A stretch of 64,000 nt of DNA from Chitinophagaceae bacterium (GTDB lineage: Bacteria; Bacteroidota; Bacteroidia; Chitinophagales; UBA10324): assembly GCA_947469485.1 (NCBI GenBank), contig CANIPU010000001.1:101001-165000 (forward strand), given 5' to 3'. Positions within the stretch are counted from its first letter, which is position 1. Every line of letters starts with the position of its first letter. The notes beneath the pieces are model-generated. The model searched no databases. It was not told where the DNA came from and was given only the letters and a program-made list of their open reading frames with translations. Positions 18,558 to 26,077 of the stretch are shown here, in pieces. A program made the position numbers and the translations under genes.

Positions 18558-20345
18558 CTATTTTTGGACAATAAATTTTCGATTTATCAAGCTATTATCC
18601 GATTGAATTTTTAACAAATAAACTCCGTTTTCAAGCCCCTCGGTCCTTACATTAAAACTCTTTTTTGAACCATTATTAATTAGTTCAATTGATTCAGACA
18701 AAATAATTTTTCCGGAAAGGTCAGTAATCGTAATTATTGAATTTTCTGAATTCCATCCAAATAAATCAACCTGTAATAAATTTTTTACAGGAACTGGAAA
18801 TATATTAATTCCAATATTCTCCATCAGGTTTGATAAAGAATTATAATTGAGAAATAATGTATCAGAACTTGATGTGCATCCGAAATTATTAGTCGCAACT
18901 ACATAATAATTACCGGATTGGTTTTTTATATAAACCGGATTGGTAGCACCGGAAATTGCACTTCCATTTAAATACCATTGCAAACTATACTGGGTAAGAA
19001 AACAATGAAGGGTATCACCAGAAATTTGAAAAGTAACATTCGGAAAGTTGCCTAGTTCAGTAATATGAATTGAATCAGAGGTTGTTGCGCAACCATCCTG
19101 ACTTACAACCGATACAGAAAAATTTCCGGTTGAACTAACTGTAAGTTGGTCATTTGTAGCATTGGTTATTGCCAAACCACTTTGATACCATTGAACTGAA
19201 TAGGCATTAGGGTTCGAAATAGAAAGTATTATACTATCTCCATAACACATTGTGTCATTGGGTGAGTAAGCAATAATTGGCTTATCTGGTGAAGGATAAA
19301 TATGAATTGTAGAAGTGTCATTAAATGAAGCAATAACCGAATTAGCAATTGTTAAAGATCCGCTGGTGCCTCCTGCCCCGCTGAACGGAAAAACTCCGGT
19401 AGCGTTTCCATTAAAAGAAAAGGTTCCAAGATTATCGTTTTGTGATATAACATCAATATCAGTAATCGATATTGAAAACGGAGGATTATTTAAAGCAACA
19501 TTTAATCCACTCCAGCTTCCAGAAGATTGATCAGTTAATTCAGAAGATGTATAAAGAGTATTGCCCCCGGCGTCTGTAATACTAAATACCAAATCAGGGT
19601 CACCGGTGCATCCGACAAAAGGCAGACTAGGTTCTTCTACATCGCCACACCAATTATCATTTACAGAGTTTACGGTTACATTGGTTAAAACAAATCCAAG
19701 AATTTCCGTTTGCAAAGTAACCTGATAATCACCCGGAGAAGTGTAGTTCTGATTTTCATTCAATTGAGTACCGGTATTCCCGTTTCCAAAATCCCAATTA
19801 TAGATGACAGGATTTGTAGGATTAGTTATTAATGCAGTGAAGTCAATTGAAGCTGAATCGCAACCACCTAGAGGATTATAAGTGAATCCGCTATTCCCAC
19901 CAGATGCTGGAAGAATTGTTAGTCCGATATTAATTGTTGAATATTGATCGCCAACAACCTGAAGGTTTGCAACAACATCAACTGCGATTGTAAATGTTCC
20001 GGTTTGCAATGGAGTTCCGCAAACTTTCACACAACCATAAATACTAACTTGTGGATCGTACTGACATCCATTTCCGGAATTATTACATTGCCAATCAAGG
20101 CCAAACGGAAGATTATTCACTGCCAAGATTTTAAAGTAGTTAACTGTCAATCCGCTTGTATCAGTAAACATTACGAAAGTAACATCTTCATCAAAAGGTT
20201 GCCCCTGTGTTCCATCTGGTAAAGGATTAGGGTAAATGCCCGGAGTAGTCAGGGTGTTATTAATATTACAACCTGGACACTGAGCAAAATTATTATTTGT
20301 AAAAAACAGGCTTATAGCTAAAACAAAAAGTAAAAACTGTTTCAT
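18558..20345 (-). CDS. Long T9SS cargo protein with PKD and Ig-like domains
   Basis: A 595-residue secreted protein: signal peptide (to FAQ), the same N-terminal domain as the previous gene (about 22-150), a PKD domain (about 160-235, YNWDFGNGNTGTQLNENQNY), a beta-sandwich segment (about 235-345), two Ig-like repeats (about 350-435 and 436-505, with SVQWYQSGLAITNA and YSLQWYLNGSAISGA), and a type A sorting domain (NIFPVPVKNLLQ onward). No catalytic motif is seen, so an adhesive or structural surface role is inferred. Length and domain count suggest it is the fuller version of its shorter neighbour. Confidence 0.85.
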   Translation of the reverse strand: MKQFLLFVLAISLFFTNNNFAQCPGCNINNTLTTPGIYPNPLPDGTQGQPFDEDVTFVMFTDTSGLTVNYFKILAVNNLPFGLDWQCNNSGNGCQYDPQVSIYGCVKVCGTPLQTGTFTIAVDVVANLQVVGDQYSTINIGLTILPASGGNSGFTYNPLGGCDSASIDFTALITNPTNPVIYNWDFGNGNTGTQLNENQNYTSPGDYQVTLQTEILGFVLTNVTVNSVNDNWCGDVEEPSLPFVGCTGDPDLVFSITDAGGNTLYTSSELTDQSSGSWSGLNVALNNPPFSISITDIDVISQNDNLGTFSFNGNATGVFPFSGAGGTSGSLTIANSVIASFNDTSTIHIYPSPDKPIIAYSPNDTMCYGDSIILSISNPNAYSVQWYQSGLAITNATNDQLTVSSTGNFSVSVVSQDGCATTSDSIHITELGNFPNVTFQISGDTLHCFLTQYSLQWYLNGSAISGATNPVYIKNQSGNYYVVATNNFGCTSSSDTLFLNYNSLSNLMENIGINIFPVPVKNLLQVDLFGWNSENSIITITDLSGKIILSESIELINNGSKKSFNVRTEGLENGVYLLKIQSDNSLINRKFIVQK

Positions 20346-20452
20346 TCAATTTAAGATTTTTCGAAAAGTAAATAATGTTTTTGAAATTAAAATGATTTGA
20401 CTTGTTTTAAAATTCACAACCATTTAAATTTAATAAAACTGAATTCGTAGTT

Positions 20453-20460
20453 TAGATTTG
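20453..20460 (+). promoter_or_regulatory. Putative -7 box (TAGATTTG)
   Basis: It fits TAnnTTTG and lies 19 bases upstream of the AlkB-like gene start. No TTTG partner 19-21 bases further upstream is evident. Confidence 0.4.
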
Positions 20461-20479
20461 AATCAGCTTTAATTTAAAA

Positions 20480-21496
20480 ATGAAATATTTTTCTGCACTA
20501 AAATATTTGTTAAGCTTATCTCCTGTTCCATTAGTAATAATTGGAAATTTATCTGGCGGGGTATTTACTTTGATGAACGCATTTTATGGTTTAGTTATAA
20601 TGATTTTTTCAGAAAATCTGTTGCCTGAAAACAAAAAAGAAAATAATTCATCCCGGTTGATTTCCAATATACTTTTAATTCTACACCCCATAACATTAAC
20701 AGCATGCATCATAAGTTTAATTTATGGAATTAATTCCGGAATAATTTCAGGTGGGTGGATTATTACAGCAGCAATTTCAACCGGTCTTAATAGCGGTATG
20801 GCCGGAATAACAACTGCTCACGAATTAATTCATCGCAAAGAACGAATATTAAGAACACTGGGAATTTGGAATTTATTACTTGTAAACTATGGCCATTTTT
20901 ATATTGAACACATTAAGTGTCATCACAAATTAGTGGGAACTAAAAAAGATCCTGCGACTGCTCGGTATGGAGAATCTTTGTATCAATTTTTTTTAAGAAC
21001 AGTTCCTCAACAGTTTTTAAGTTCAATTAAAATTGAAGTCAATCGTTTGAAAAAAGAAAATAAGCCTGCCTATTTCATAGAAAATTTTGTGGTTTCAATC
21101 ACCTTAATCGAAATAGCTATTTTTATTTCATTGATATATTATTTTGGAACAATAATTTTTCTCGCATATGCTTTACAGAGCATAACAGCAATATTTCTGC
21201 TGGAATACACTAATTATATAGAACATTACGGCTTAGAAAGAAATGAAGAGGACAGGGTAAATGCTACTCATAGCTGGCAATCAGATTTTATTTTAAGTCG
21301 GTTTACATTAATAGAATTATCAAGACATGCAGATCATCATTATTATGCTTCAAAACCATTTTACACCTTAAAATCACATACTAAAAGTCCGGTTTTGCCG
21401 AGCGGGTATTTCGGTTCTTTTTATACAGCTTTGATACCATCGTTGTGGTTTAAAAAAATAAATCCGATTATTGACCGACTGAAAACATCTTCATAA
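20480..21496 (+). CDS. AlkB-like alkane/fatty-acid membrane di-iron oxygenase
   Basis: A 338-residue integral membrane protein of the AlkB/fatty-acid-hydroxylase fold with four or more helices. The histidine clusters that bind the di-iron centre are complete: HELIHRKE (about 115), EHIKCHH (about 150), NYIEHYGLER (about 245) and LSRHADHHYYASK (about 278), plus the end motif LPSGYFGSF. AlkB family enzymes hydroxylate the terminal carbon of alkanes or related lipids using a rubredoxin-type donor. No rubredoxin gene is adjacent, so the electron donor and true substrate (alkane or lipid) remain open. Confidence 0.8.
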   Translation: MKYFSALKYLLSLSPVPLVIIGNLSGGVFTLMNAFYGLVIMIFSENLLPENKKENNSSRLISNILLILHPITLTACIISLIYGINSGIISGGWIITAAISTGLNSGMAGITTAHELIHRKERILRTLGIWNLLLVNYGHFYIEHIKCHHKLVGTKKDPATARYGESLYQFFLRTVPQQFLSSIKIEVNRLKKENKPAYFIENFVVSITLIEIAIFISLIYYFGTIIFLAYALQSITAIFLLEYTNYIEHYGLERNEEDRVNATHSWQSDFILSRFTLIELSRHADHHYYASKPFYTLKSHTKSPVLPSGYFGSFYTALIPSLWFKKINPIIDRLKTSS

Positions 21497-21563
21497 TTAA
21501 TTCTATTTCATTCTTATTATTGAAGCCAACCATTTATTTAATTTTTACCAAACTAATTTAAAC

Positions 21564-22328
21564 ATGAAAAAAATTATTGCAACTGCATTGATTCTTTTTT
21601 CTTTCCAATTTTTAATTGCACAATCTTCAGATGCTCCGCTACTCGTAAAACAAGGCAAAGATTTTCTTTCGCAAATGAAAGAAGAAGAGGCTCTAGAAAA
21701 ATTCAAGGCAGCGTTAAAAAGCGACCCAAATAATTATGAAGCGGCATGGAATGCAAGTATTATGTGTTCAAGAATAGGTAACAGACAAACTGATGACACA
21801 AAAAAGAAAGAGTATTTTGTAATAGCAAAACAATATGCAGTTAAAGCTTTAAAACTTAATCCGAACGATGCGGAATCTAATTATTCTATGGCTGTTGCCA
21901 TGGGTAGAATGGCATTAATAAGCGGTGCAAAGGATAAGGTAGCTGCAAGTCGCGATATAAAAAACTATGCTGATCTTGCAGTTAAACTTAACCCGAATCA
22001 TGCTGGTGCATGGCATGTTTTAGGTAAATGGAATTTTGAAGTGGCTAATTTAAATTTTGCGGAACGAGCAGTTGCTAATTCATTATTTGGTGGAATACCG
22101 GATGGCGACATTAATAAATCAATTGATTGTTATAACAAAGCCATAAATTTAGATCAGAATGATATTTTATTTTATCTTGATTTAGCGAATGCATATCATA
22201 ATATTGAATCAGATGCAAAAGCTATTGATACATTGAAAAAAGGTATTGCGTTAAAGCCCAGAGTAAAAGATGATTCAAATTATCTTTTACAATGTAAAAA
22301 ACTACTTGAAGAATTACAGGCAAACTAA
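21564..22328 (+). CDS. Secreted TPR protein
   Basis: A 254-residue protein with a signal peptide (about 1-19, ending LIAQ) and four or five tetratricopeptide-like repeats (about 30-240, each ending LNPN-type turns such as LKLNPNDAE and VKLNPNHAG). The spacing and the ISGAKDKVAASRDIKNYADLAVKLNP segment recall the RMD (regulator of microtubule dynamics) type TPR proteins, but only by general resemblance. It overlaps the next gene at TAATG, so the two are translationally coupled; a shared role with the TraB-type protein is likely. Confidence 0.75.
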   Translation: MKKIIATALILFSFQFLIAQSSDAPLLVKQGKDFLSQMKEEEALEKFKAALKSDPNNYEAAWNASIMCSRIGNRQTDDTKKKEYFVIAKQYAVKALKLNPNDAESNYSMAVAMGRMALISGAKDKVAASRDIKNYADLAVKLNPNHAGAWHVLGKWNFEVANLNFAERAVANSLFGGIPDGDINKSIDCYNKAINLDQNDILFYLDLANAYHNIESDAKAIDTLKKGIALKPRVKDDSNYLLQCKKLLEELQAN

Positions 22329-23656
22329 TGAAGCCTTACATACTTTTTGCTTTACTTTTTATTTGTGCAAGTTCTTATGCAGAAAAACCTCCAACAAGCG
22401 GTACACTTTTATGGAGAGTATCTGGTAACGGGCTGACTGAAAATTCTTATTTATACGGCACAATGCATACCAGAGACAATCGGGTATTTCGTTTCAGCGA
22501 TTCGGTATTGAATTGTTTTATCCGTTGCAAAGCTTTTGCTATGGAGCTGAAATTAGATGAATTAAACCAAGAAGATGTTATCAATAACATGATGATGGAC
22601 AGCGGAAAATCTATTGAAAACTATCTTACAAAAAACCAATACGATTCATTACAAGTGAAAATTCAATCTGTAACCGGGTTGCCATTAAATTTATTTGAAA
22701 GGTTAAAACCGATATACATCGCTACAATGCTTTCCCAAAGCGAAATGCTTTATGATACAACGAATAAAAATTCAAGTTCGCTTTTTTTAGACGAATATTT
22801 TGAACTGATGGCAAAAAATTCCGGAAAAAAAGTTGCAGCTCTTGAAGCATTACAAACACAGTTGGATGTATTTAATTTTCTATCAATAAAACAACAAATC
22901 GATTTGTTAATGAAGTCAATACGGAAAGAAAGTAATGAACTTCAAATTGACACTTTTGTTAATCATTATATAAATGGAGAATTAGAAGTTTTATTAAAAA
23001 ATGATAACAATGAACTCTGGTCTGCAGAATTTATGAATAAAATTTTGTACCAAAGAAATTTTGGAATGGCTGATAATATTGAATCACTGATAAAAAAACA
23101 AAGTACATTTTCAGCTTTTGGAGCGGCTCATTTAACCGGTGATTCCGGAATTATTTCAATTCTTCGAACAAAGGGTTATATAGTAGAACCTGTAAATGCA
23201 TATTATAATGATTTAAGTAAAGAAGGTTGGCTGTATGTTTATCCAAATAATATTATCTCTGTTTCAATGCCAGGTATTCCTGAATATAAAATTGACTCTT
23301 CTCAAAAATCGAAAATTGCCTATTACCAATGGACATCACATAAAAGTAATAGTTACAAAGTTGCACATTTTGAAAAATCAGCAATAGTGAATAAATCGTT
23401 GCTGGAAGAATTTGTAGGGAATGAATTTAAAACCACTTCTCATCTTGTTCGTGCTAAAAATCAATTTGTCAATCGTAGAAATATTAAAACTTTTTATCTT
23501 AATAAAGAATCTGCGAGTGGATTTGTTTTTTTAATTGAAAATGGAAATGCAAAAATTGTTGCAGTTGTTTTTAATGAACTCAACATTGATATTGATGAGC
23601 TTAATAAATTCATAGCCCTCATCAGATACAAAATTTCATCTGTAATACCTAACTAA
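22328..23656 (+). CDS. TraB/GumN-family protein with unknown C-terminal domain
   Basis: A 442-residue protein with a signal peptide and a TraB/GumN-like domain (about 25-300): the opening SGTLLWRVSGNGLTENSYLYGTMH is diagnostic, with a late GAAHLTGDSGIISILRTKGY motif (about 260). The last 140 residues (about 300-442) have no domain I recognise. TraB-domain proteins are often linked to peptide or metal-dependent proteolysis in other systems, though function is unproven. It follows the TPR gene with a one-base overlap and ends 5 bases before the Sua5 gene. Confidence 0.8.
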   Translation: MKPYILFALLFICASSYAEKPPTSGTLLWRVSGNGLTENSYLYGTMHTRDNRVFRFSDSVLNCFIRCKAFAMELKLDELNQEDVINNMMMDSGKSIENYLTKNQYDSLQVKIQSVTGLPLNLFERLKPIYIATMLSQSEMLYDTTNKNSSSLFLDEYFELMAKNSGKKVAALEALQTQLDVFNFLSIKQQIDLLMKSIRKESNELQIDTFVNHYINGELEVLLKNDNNELWSAEFMNKILYQRNFGMADNIESLIKKQSTFSAFGAAHLTGDSGIISILRTKGYIVEPVNAYYNDLSKEGWLYVYPNNIISVSMPGIPEYKIDSSQKSKIAYYQWTSHKSNSYKVAHFEKSAIVNKSLLEEFVGNEFKTTSHLVRAKNQFVNRRNIKTFYLNKESASGFVFLIENGNAKIVAVVFNELNIDIDELNKFIALIRYKISSVIPN

Positions 23657-23661
23657 CTTCA

Positions 23662-24630
23662 ATGAAAATCTCAATTGAAGAAGCTTCAAAAATTTTATAC
23701 AAAGGTGGTGTAATTGCAATTCCGACTGAAACAGTATATGGTTTAGCAGCCGACGCCACCAATAAAAAATCAATTGAAAGGATTTATGAAATAAAAAACA
23801 GACCTGCCGATAACCCTCTCATTTGTCATTTCCATTCATTCGATCAGGCGAAACCATTTCTTTCAATTTATCCTAAGTATGTTGAATCACTAGTCAGTCA
23901 ATTAACTCCCGGACCTGTAAGTTTTTTACTTCCGTTAAAAACTCGTTCATCACTTCAGGCGGCAACACGCGGTTCTTCGCATGTTATTATTCGAATTCCA
24001 ATGCATGAGATGTTATTGAAGTTGCTAAAAAAAATCACTTTCCCGTTAGCAGCCCCATCAGCCAACACTTCAGGTAGGTTTAGTGCTACAACAGCAGAAA
24101 TGGTGGAAGCAGATCTTGGTAATAAGATTGATGGTGTTTTAGACGGTGGACCAAGTTCCATAGGGCTTGAATCAACTATTTTAGATTGCAGAAAGTCGGA
24201 TGAAATAAAGATTTTAAGACCCGGAGCTATAGGCAAAGAAGATATCGAATGGTGTCTTAGAAATGAAAATATAAAAGTCATTGATTCATTATCAATTGAA
24301 CAAACCACACCAGGCAGCAAATACAAGCATTATTCTCCCGCTACTCAGGTTTTCCAGATTCAATCAATTAAAGACATACCTCTTATTAAAAATGTTGCCG
24401 TTCTAGGATTTTCTGAGGATTTAAAAACCATATCGCTAGATGAGAATATAAAATTTATTTCTCTAGGTTCACAAAACAATTTACCAGAGGTTGCGTCCTT
24501 ACTTTATCGAAAAATGTTTGAACTGGATGCATTAAAAGTTACAAATGCATATCTTATAAAAAAGGATTTTGGAAATTCTACAATCGGAAAAGCAATTTCA
24601 AATCGATTAGAGCATATGCTATCGAGATGA
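23662..24630 (+). CDS. tsaC: L-threonylcarbamoyladenylate synthase (Sua5/YrdC)
   Basis: A 322-residue protein with an N-terminal YrdC domain (about 5-185): GGVIAIPTETVYGLAADA, KNRPADNPLICHF, LTPGPVSFLLP and the PSANTSGRFSAT loop. The C-terminal Sua5-type domain (about 190-322) makes it a Sua5 rather than a short TsaC; the KHYSP motif (about 225) is in the linker. It makes threonylcarbamoyl-AMP for t6A37 tRNA modification. Its stop codon overlaps the end of the convergent SET gene by 12 bases, without a hairpin. Confidence 0.95.
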   Translation: MKISIEEASKILYKGGVIAIPTETVYGLAADATNKKSIERIYEIKNRPADNPLICHFHSFDQAKPFLSIYPKYVESLVSQLTPGPVSFLLPLKTRSSLQAATRGSSHVIIRIPMHEMLLKLLKKITFPLAAPSANTSGRFSATTAEMVEADLGNKIDGVLDGGPSSIGLESTILDCRKSDEIKILRPGAIGKEDIEWCLRNENIKVIDSLSIEQTTPGSKYKHYSPATQVFQIQSIKDIPLIKNVAVLGFSEDLKTISLDENIKFISLGSQNNLPEVASLLYRKMFELDALKVTNAYLIKKDFGNSTIGKAISNRLEHMLSR

Positions 24631-25116
24631 TTTCTTTGGATGAAGATGAGGTTCTACTTTAATTTTAACTTTTTTATGCGCTGCTTTTGCTTTTGCCTCT
24701 TCACTCCTCTTTTTCTTTTGAGCTTTTAAACTCTCAATCCACGGAAGCCAATAATCTGTACCATACCACACAAAGATCTCTTCTCCCGGCTTAATGTTTC
24801 TGCTTGCAATAATGAATGATCTTCGGTTACGAACTGCATAGTAGCTGTTATTTCTACATCCCTTCTTGCGGGTTAATCCGCGTGCATCATTAGCATATCT
24901 TGCAAGATTCTTTGGTTCAGCATATGCATCAATGCATTTATACTTGGTTATATAAAAAACATAACCTCCCTTTCCATCATCATCGCGCTTTTCCGCATCA
25001 GCCCAAGTGATAATTTCACCTACATACTCTAAAACCTTATCGTCTTTTTTAATTAATGTATCGGTGTACAAACCCATTCCAGCGCCGGGTATCTGACTCT
25101 TTTTAACAAATAACAA
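24619..25116 (-). CDS. SET-domain lysine methyltransferase-like protein
   Basis: A 165-residue protein. The SET core is visible: IPGAGMGLYTDT (N-terminal GxG loop), GGYVFYITKYKCIDA, LARYANDARG (in the position of the RFINHSC/NHS motif, here YAND), and GEEIFVWYGTDYW (the GEEL.ydYG motif). The tail is Lys-rich. These methylate lysines, possibly of a ribosomal or nucleic-acid-binding protein; the target is not known. The start is TTG at 25116 because no ATG precedes the SET fold and stop codons lie upstream at 25129. The 12-base tail-to-tail overlap with tsaC is notable. Confidence 0.75.
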   Translation of the reverse strand: MLFVKKSQIPGAGMGLYTDTLIKKDDKVLEYVGEIITWADAEKRDDDGKGGYVFYITKYKCIDAYAEPKNLARYANDARGLTRKKGCRNNSYYAVRNRRSFIIASRNIKPGEEIFVWYGTDYWLPWIESLKAQKKKRSEEAKAKAAHKKVKIKVEPHLHPKKSSR

Positions 25117-25156
25117 GTAGCAAGTAATTTAACTATGAAAATAAATTTTAAGGATG

Positions 25157-25229
25157 TGATCCGGATTGGAATCGAACCAATGACCCACAGCTTAGAAGGC
25201 TGTTGCTCTATCCCCTGAGCTACCGGACC
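25157..25229 (-). tRNA. tRNA-Arg (anticodon TCT)
   Basis: A 73-base tRNA without encoded CCA in this span. Acceptor arms GGTCCGG and CCGGATC pair (one G-T), the anticodon arm is ACAGC-CTTCTAA-GCTGT with anticodon TCT, and the T-arm loop reads GGTTCGATT. It reads AGA/AGG codons. Confidence 0.93.
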
Positions 25230-25246
25230 TGAAATTTTTCGAGCCG

Positions 25247-25254
25247 CAAATATA
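25247..25254 (-). promoter_or_regulatory. Putative -7 box of the tRNA
   Basis: On the minus strand this reads TATATTTG followed by CGGC, the TAnnTTTG pattern, 17 bases before the tRNA 5' end. Confidence 0.45.
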
Positions 25255-25355
25255 TTAAAGCAAGTGAATGCTTTATCTCTAAAATTTGTGTGATTACCAA
25301 AAGGCTTATGCTTTAAAAAAAGAATCATTTAGGTTTGTTTGAATTATTAATATAA

Positions 25356-26054
25356 ATGACCAAGTCTGACATATCATCAATTACTAATATTAATCCTGTT
25401 TTGGATGAAAGCTGGAAACAAGCTTTAAAAGAAGAGTTTAACAAACCATACTTTGTTGAATTAAAAAAATTTCTATTGCAAGAAAAAACTGATCGACAAA
25501 TTATTTTCCCATCAGGACCTCAAATATTTAATGCATTTAACCTTACTCCGCTCGATGAAGTTAAAGTTGTTATAATAGGGCAAGACCCTTATCATGGAAT
25601 AGGACAGGCACATGGTCTCTGTTTTTCGGTTCCAGATGGCGTAAAGCCACCTCCATCATTGCAAAACATTTTTAAAGAAATTAACATTGACCTTGGTAAT
25701 GATATTCCTGCATCAGGAAATTTAGAAAGATGGGCAAGGCAAGGTGTTTTATTGCTAAATGCACTTTTAACAGTTCGTGCTAATCAACCAGCTTCACATC
25801 ATAAAAAAGGATGGGAACAATTTACTGATAAAGTGATTGAAACTATTTCAAATGAAAAATCCGGAATTGTGTTTTTATTATGGGGAAGATTTGCGCAGGA
25901 TAAAGCAGTATTGATTGATCAATCAAGAAATTTTATTCTGAAGGCAGCACACCCTTCTCCTTTTTCTGCTTACAATGGATTTTTTGGATGCAAACACTTT
26001 TCAAAAACAAATGAATTGTTAACGCAACAAGCAAAGAAGGAAATCAACTGGTAA
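25356..26054 (+). CDS. ung: Uracil-DNA glycosylase (family 1)
   Basis: A 232-residue protein with the family 1 signatures: [20 protein letters not shown] (about 67-85; the catalytic Asp is in GQDPYHG), SLQNIFKEI, the mid motif [10 protein letters not shown], and [17 protein letters not shown] near the C-terminus, which carries the DNA-intercalating loop. It removes uracil from DNA. It lies 23 bases from the convergent 881-residue gene. Confidence 0.97.
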   Translation: MTKSDISSITNINPVLDESWKQALKEEFNKPYFVELKKFLLQEKTDRQIIFPSGPQIFNAFNLTPLDEVKVVIIGQDPYHGIGQAHGLCFSVPDGVKPPPSLQNIFKEINIDLGNDIPASGNLERWARQGVLLLNALLTVRANQPASHHKKGWEQFTDKVIETISNEKSGIVFLLWGRFAQDKAVLIDQSRNFILKAAHPSPFSAYNGFFGCKHFSKTNELLTQQAKKEINW

Positions 26055-26077
26055 TTATTATTAATCCAAATTTATAA

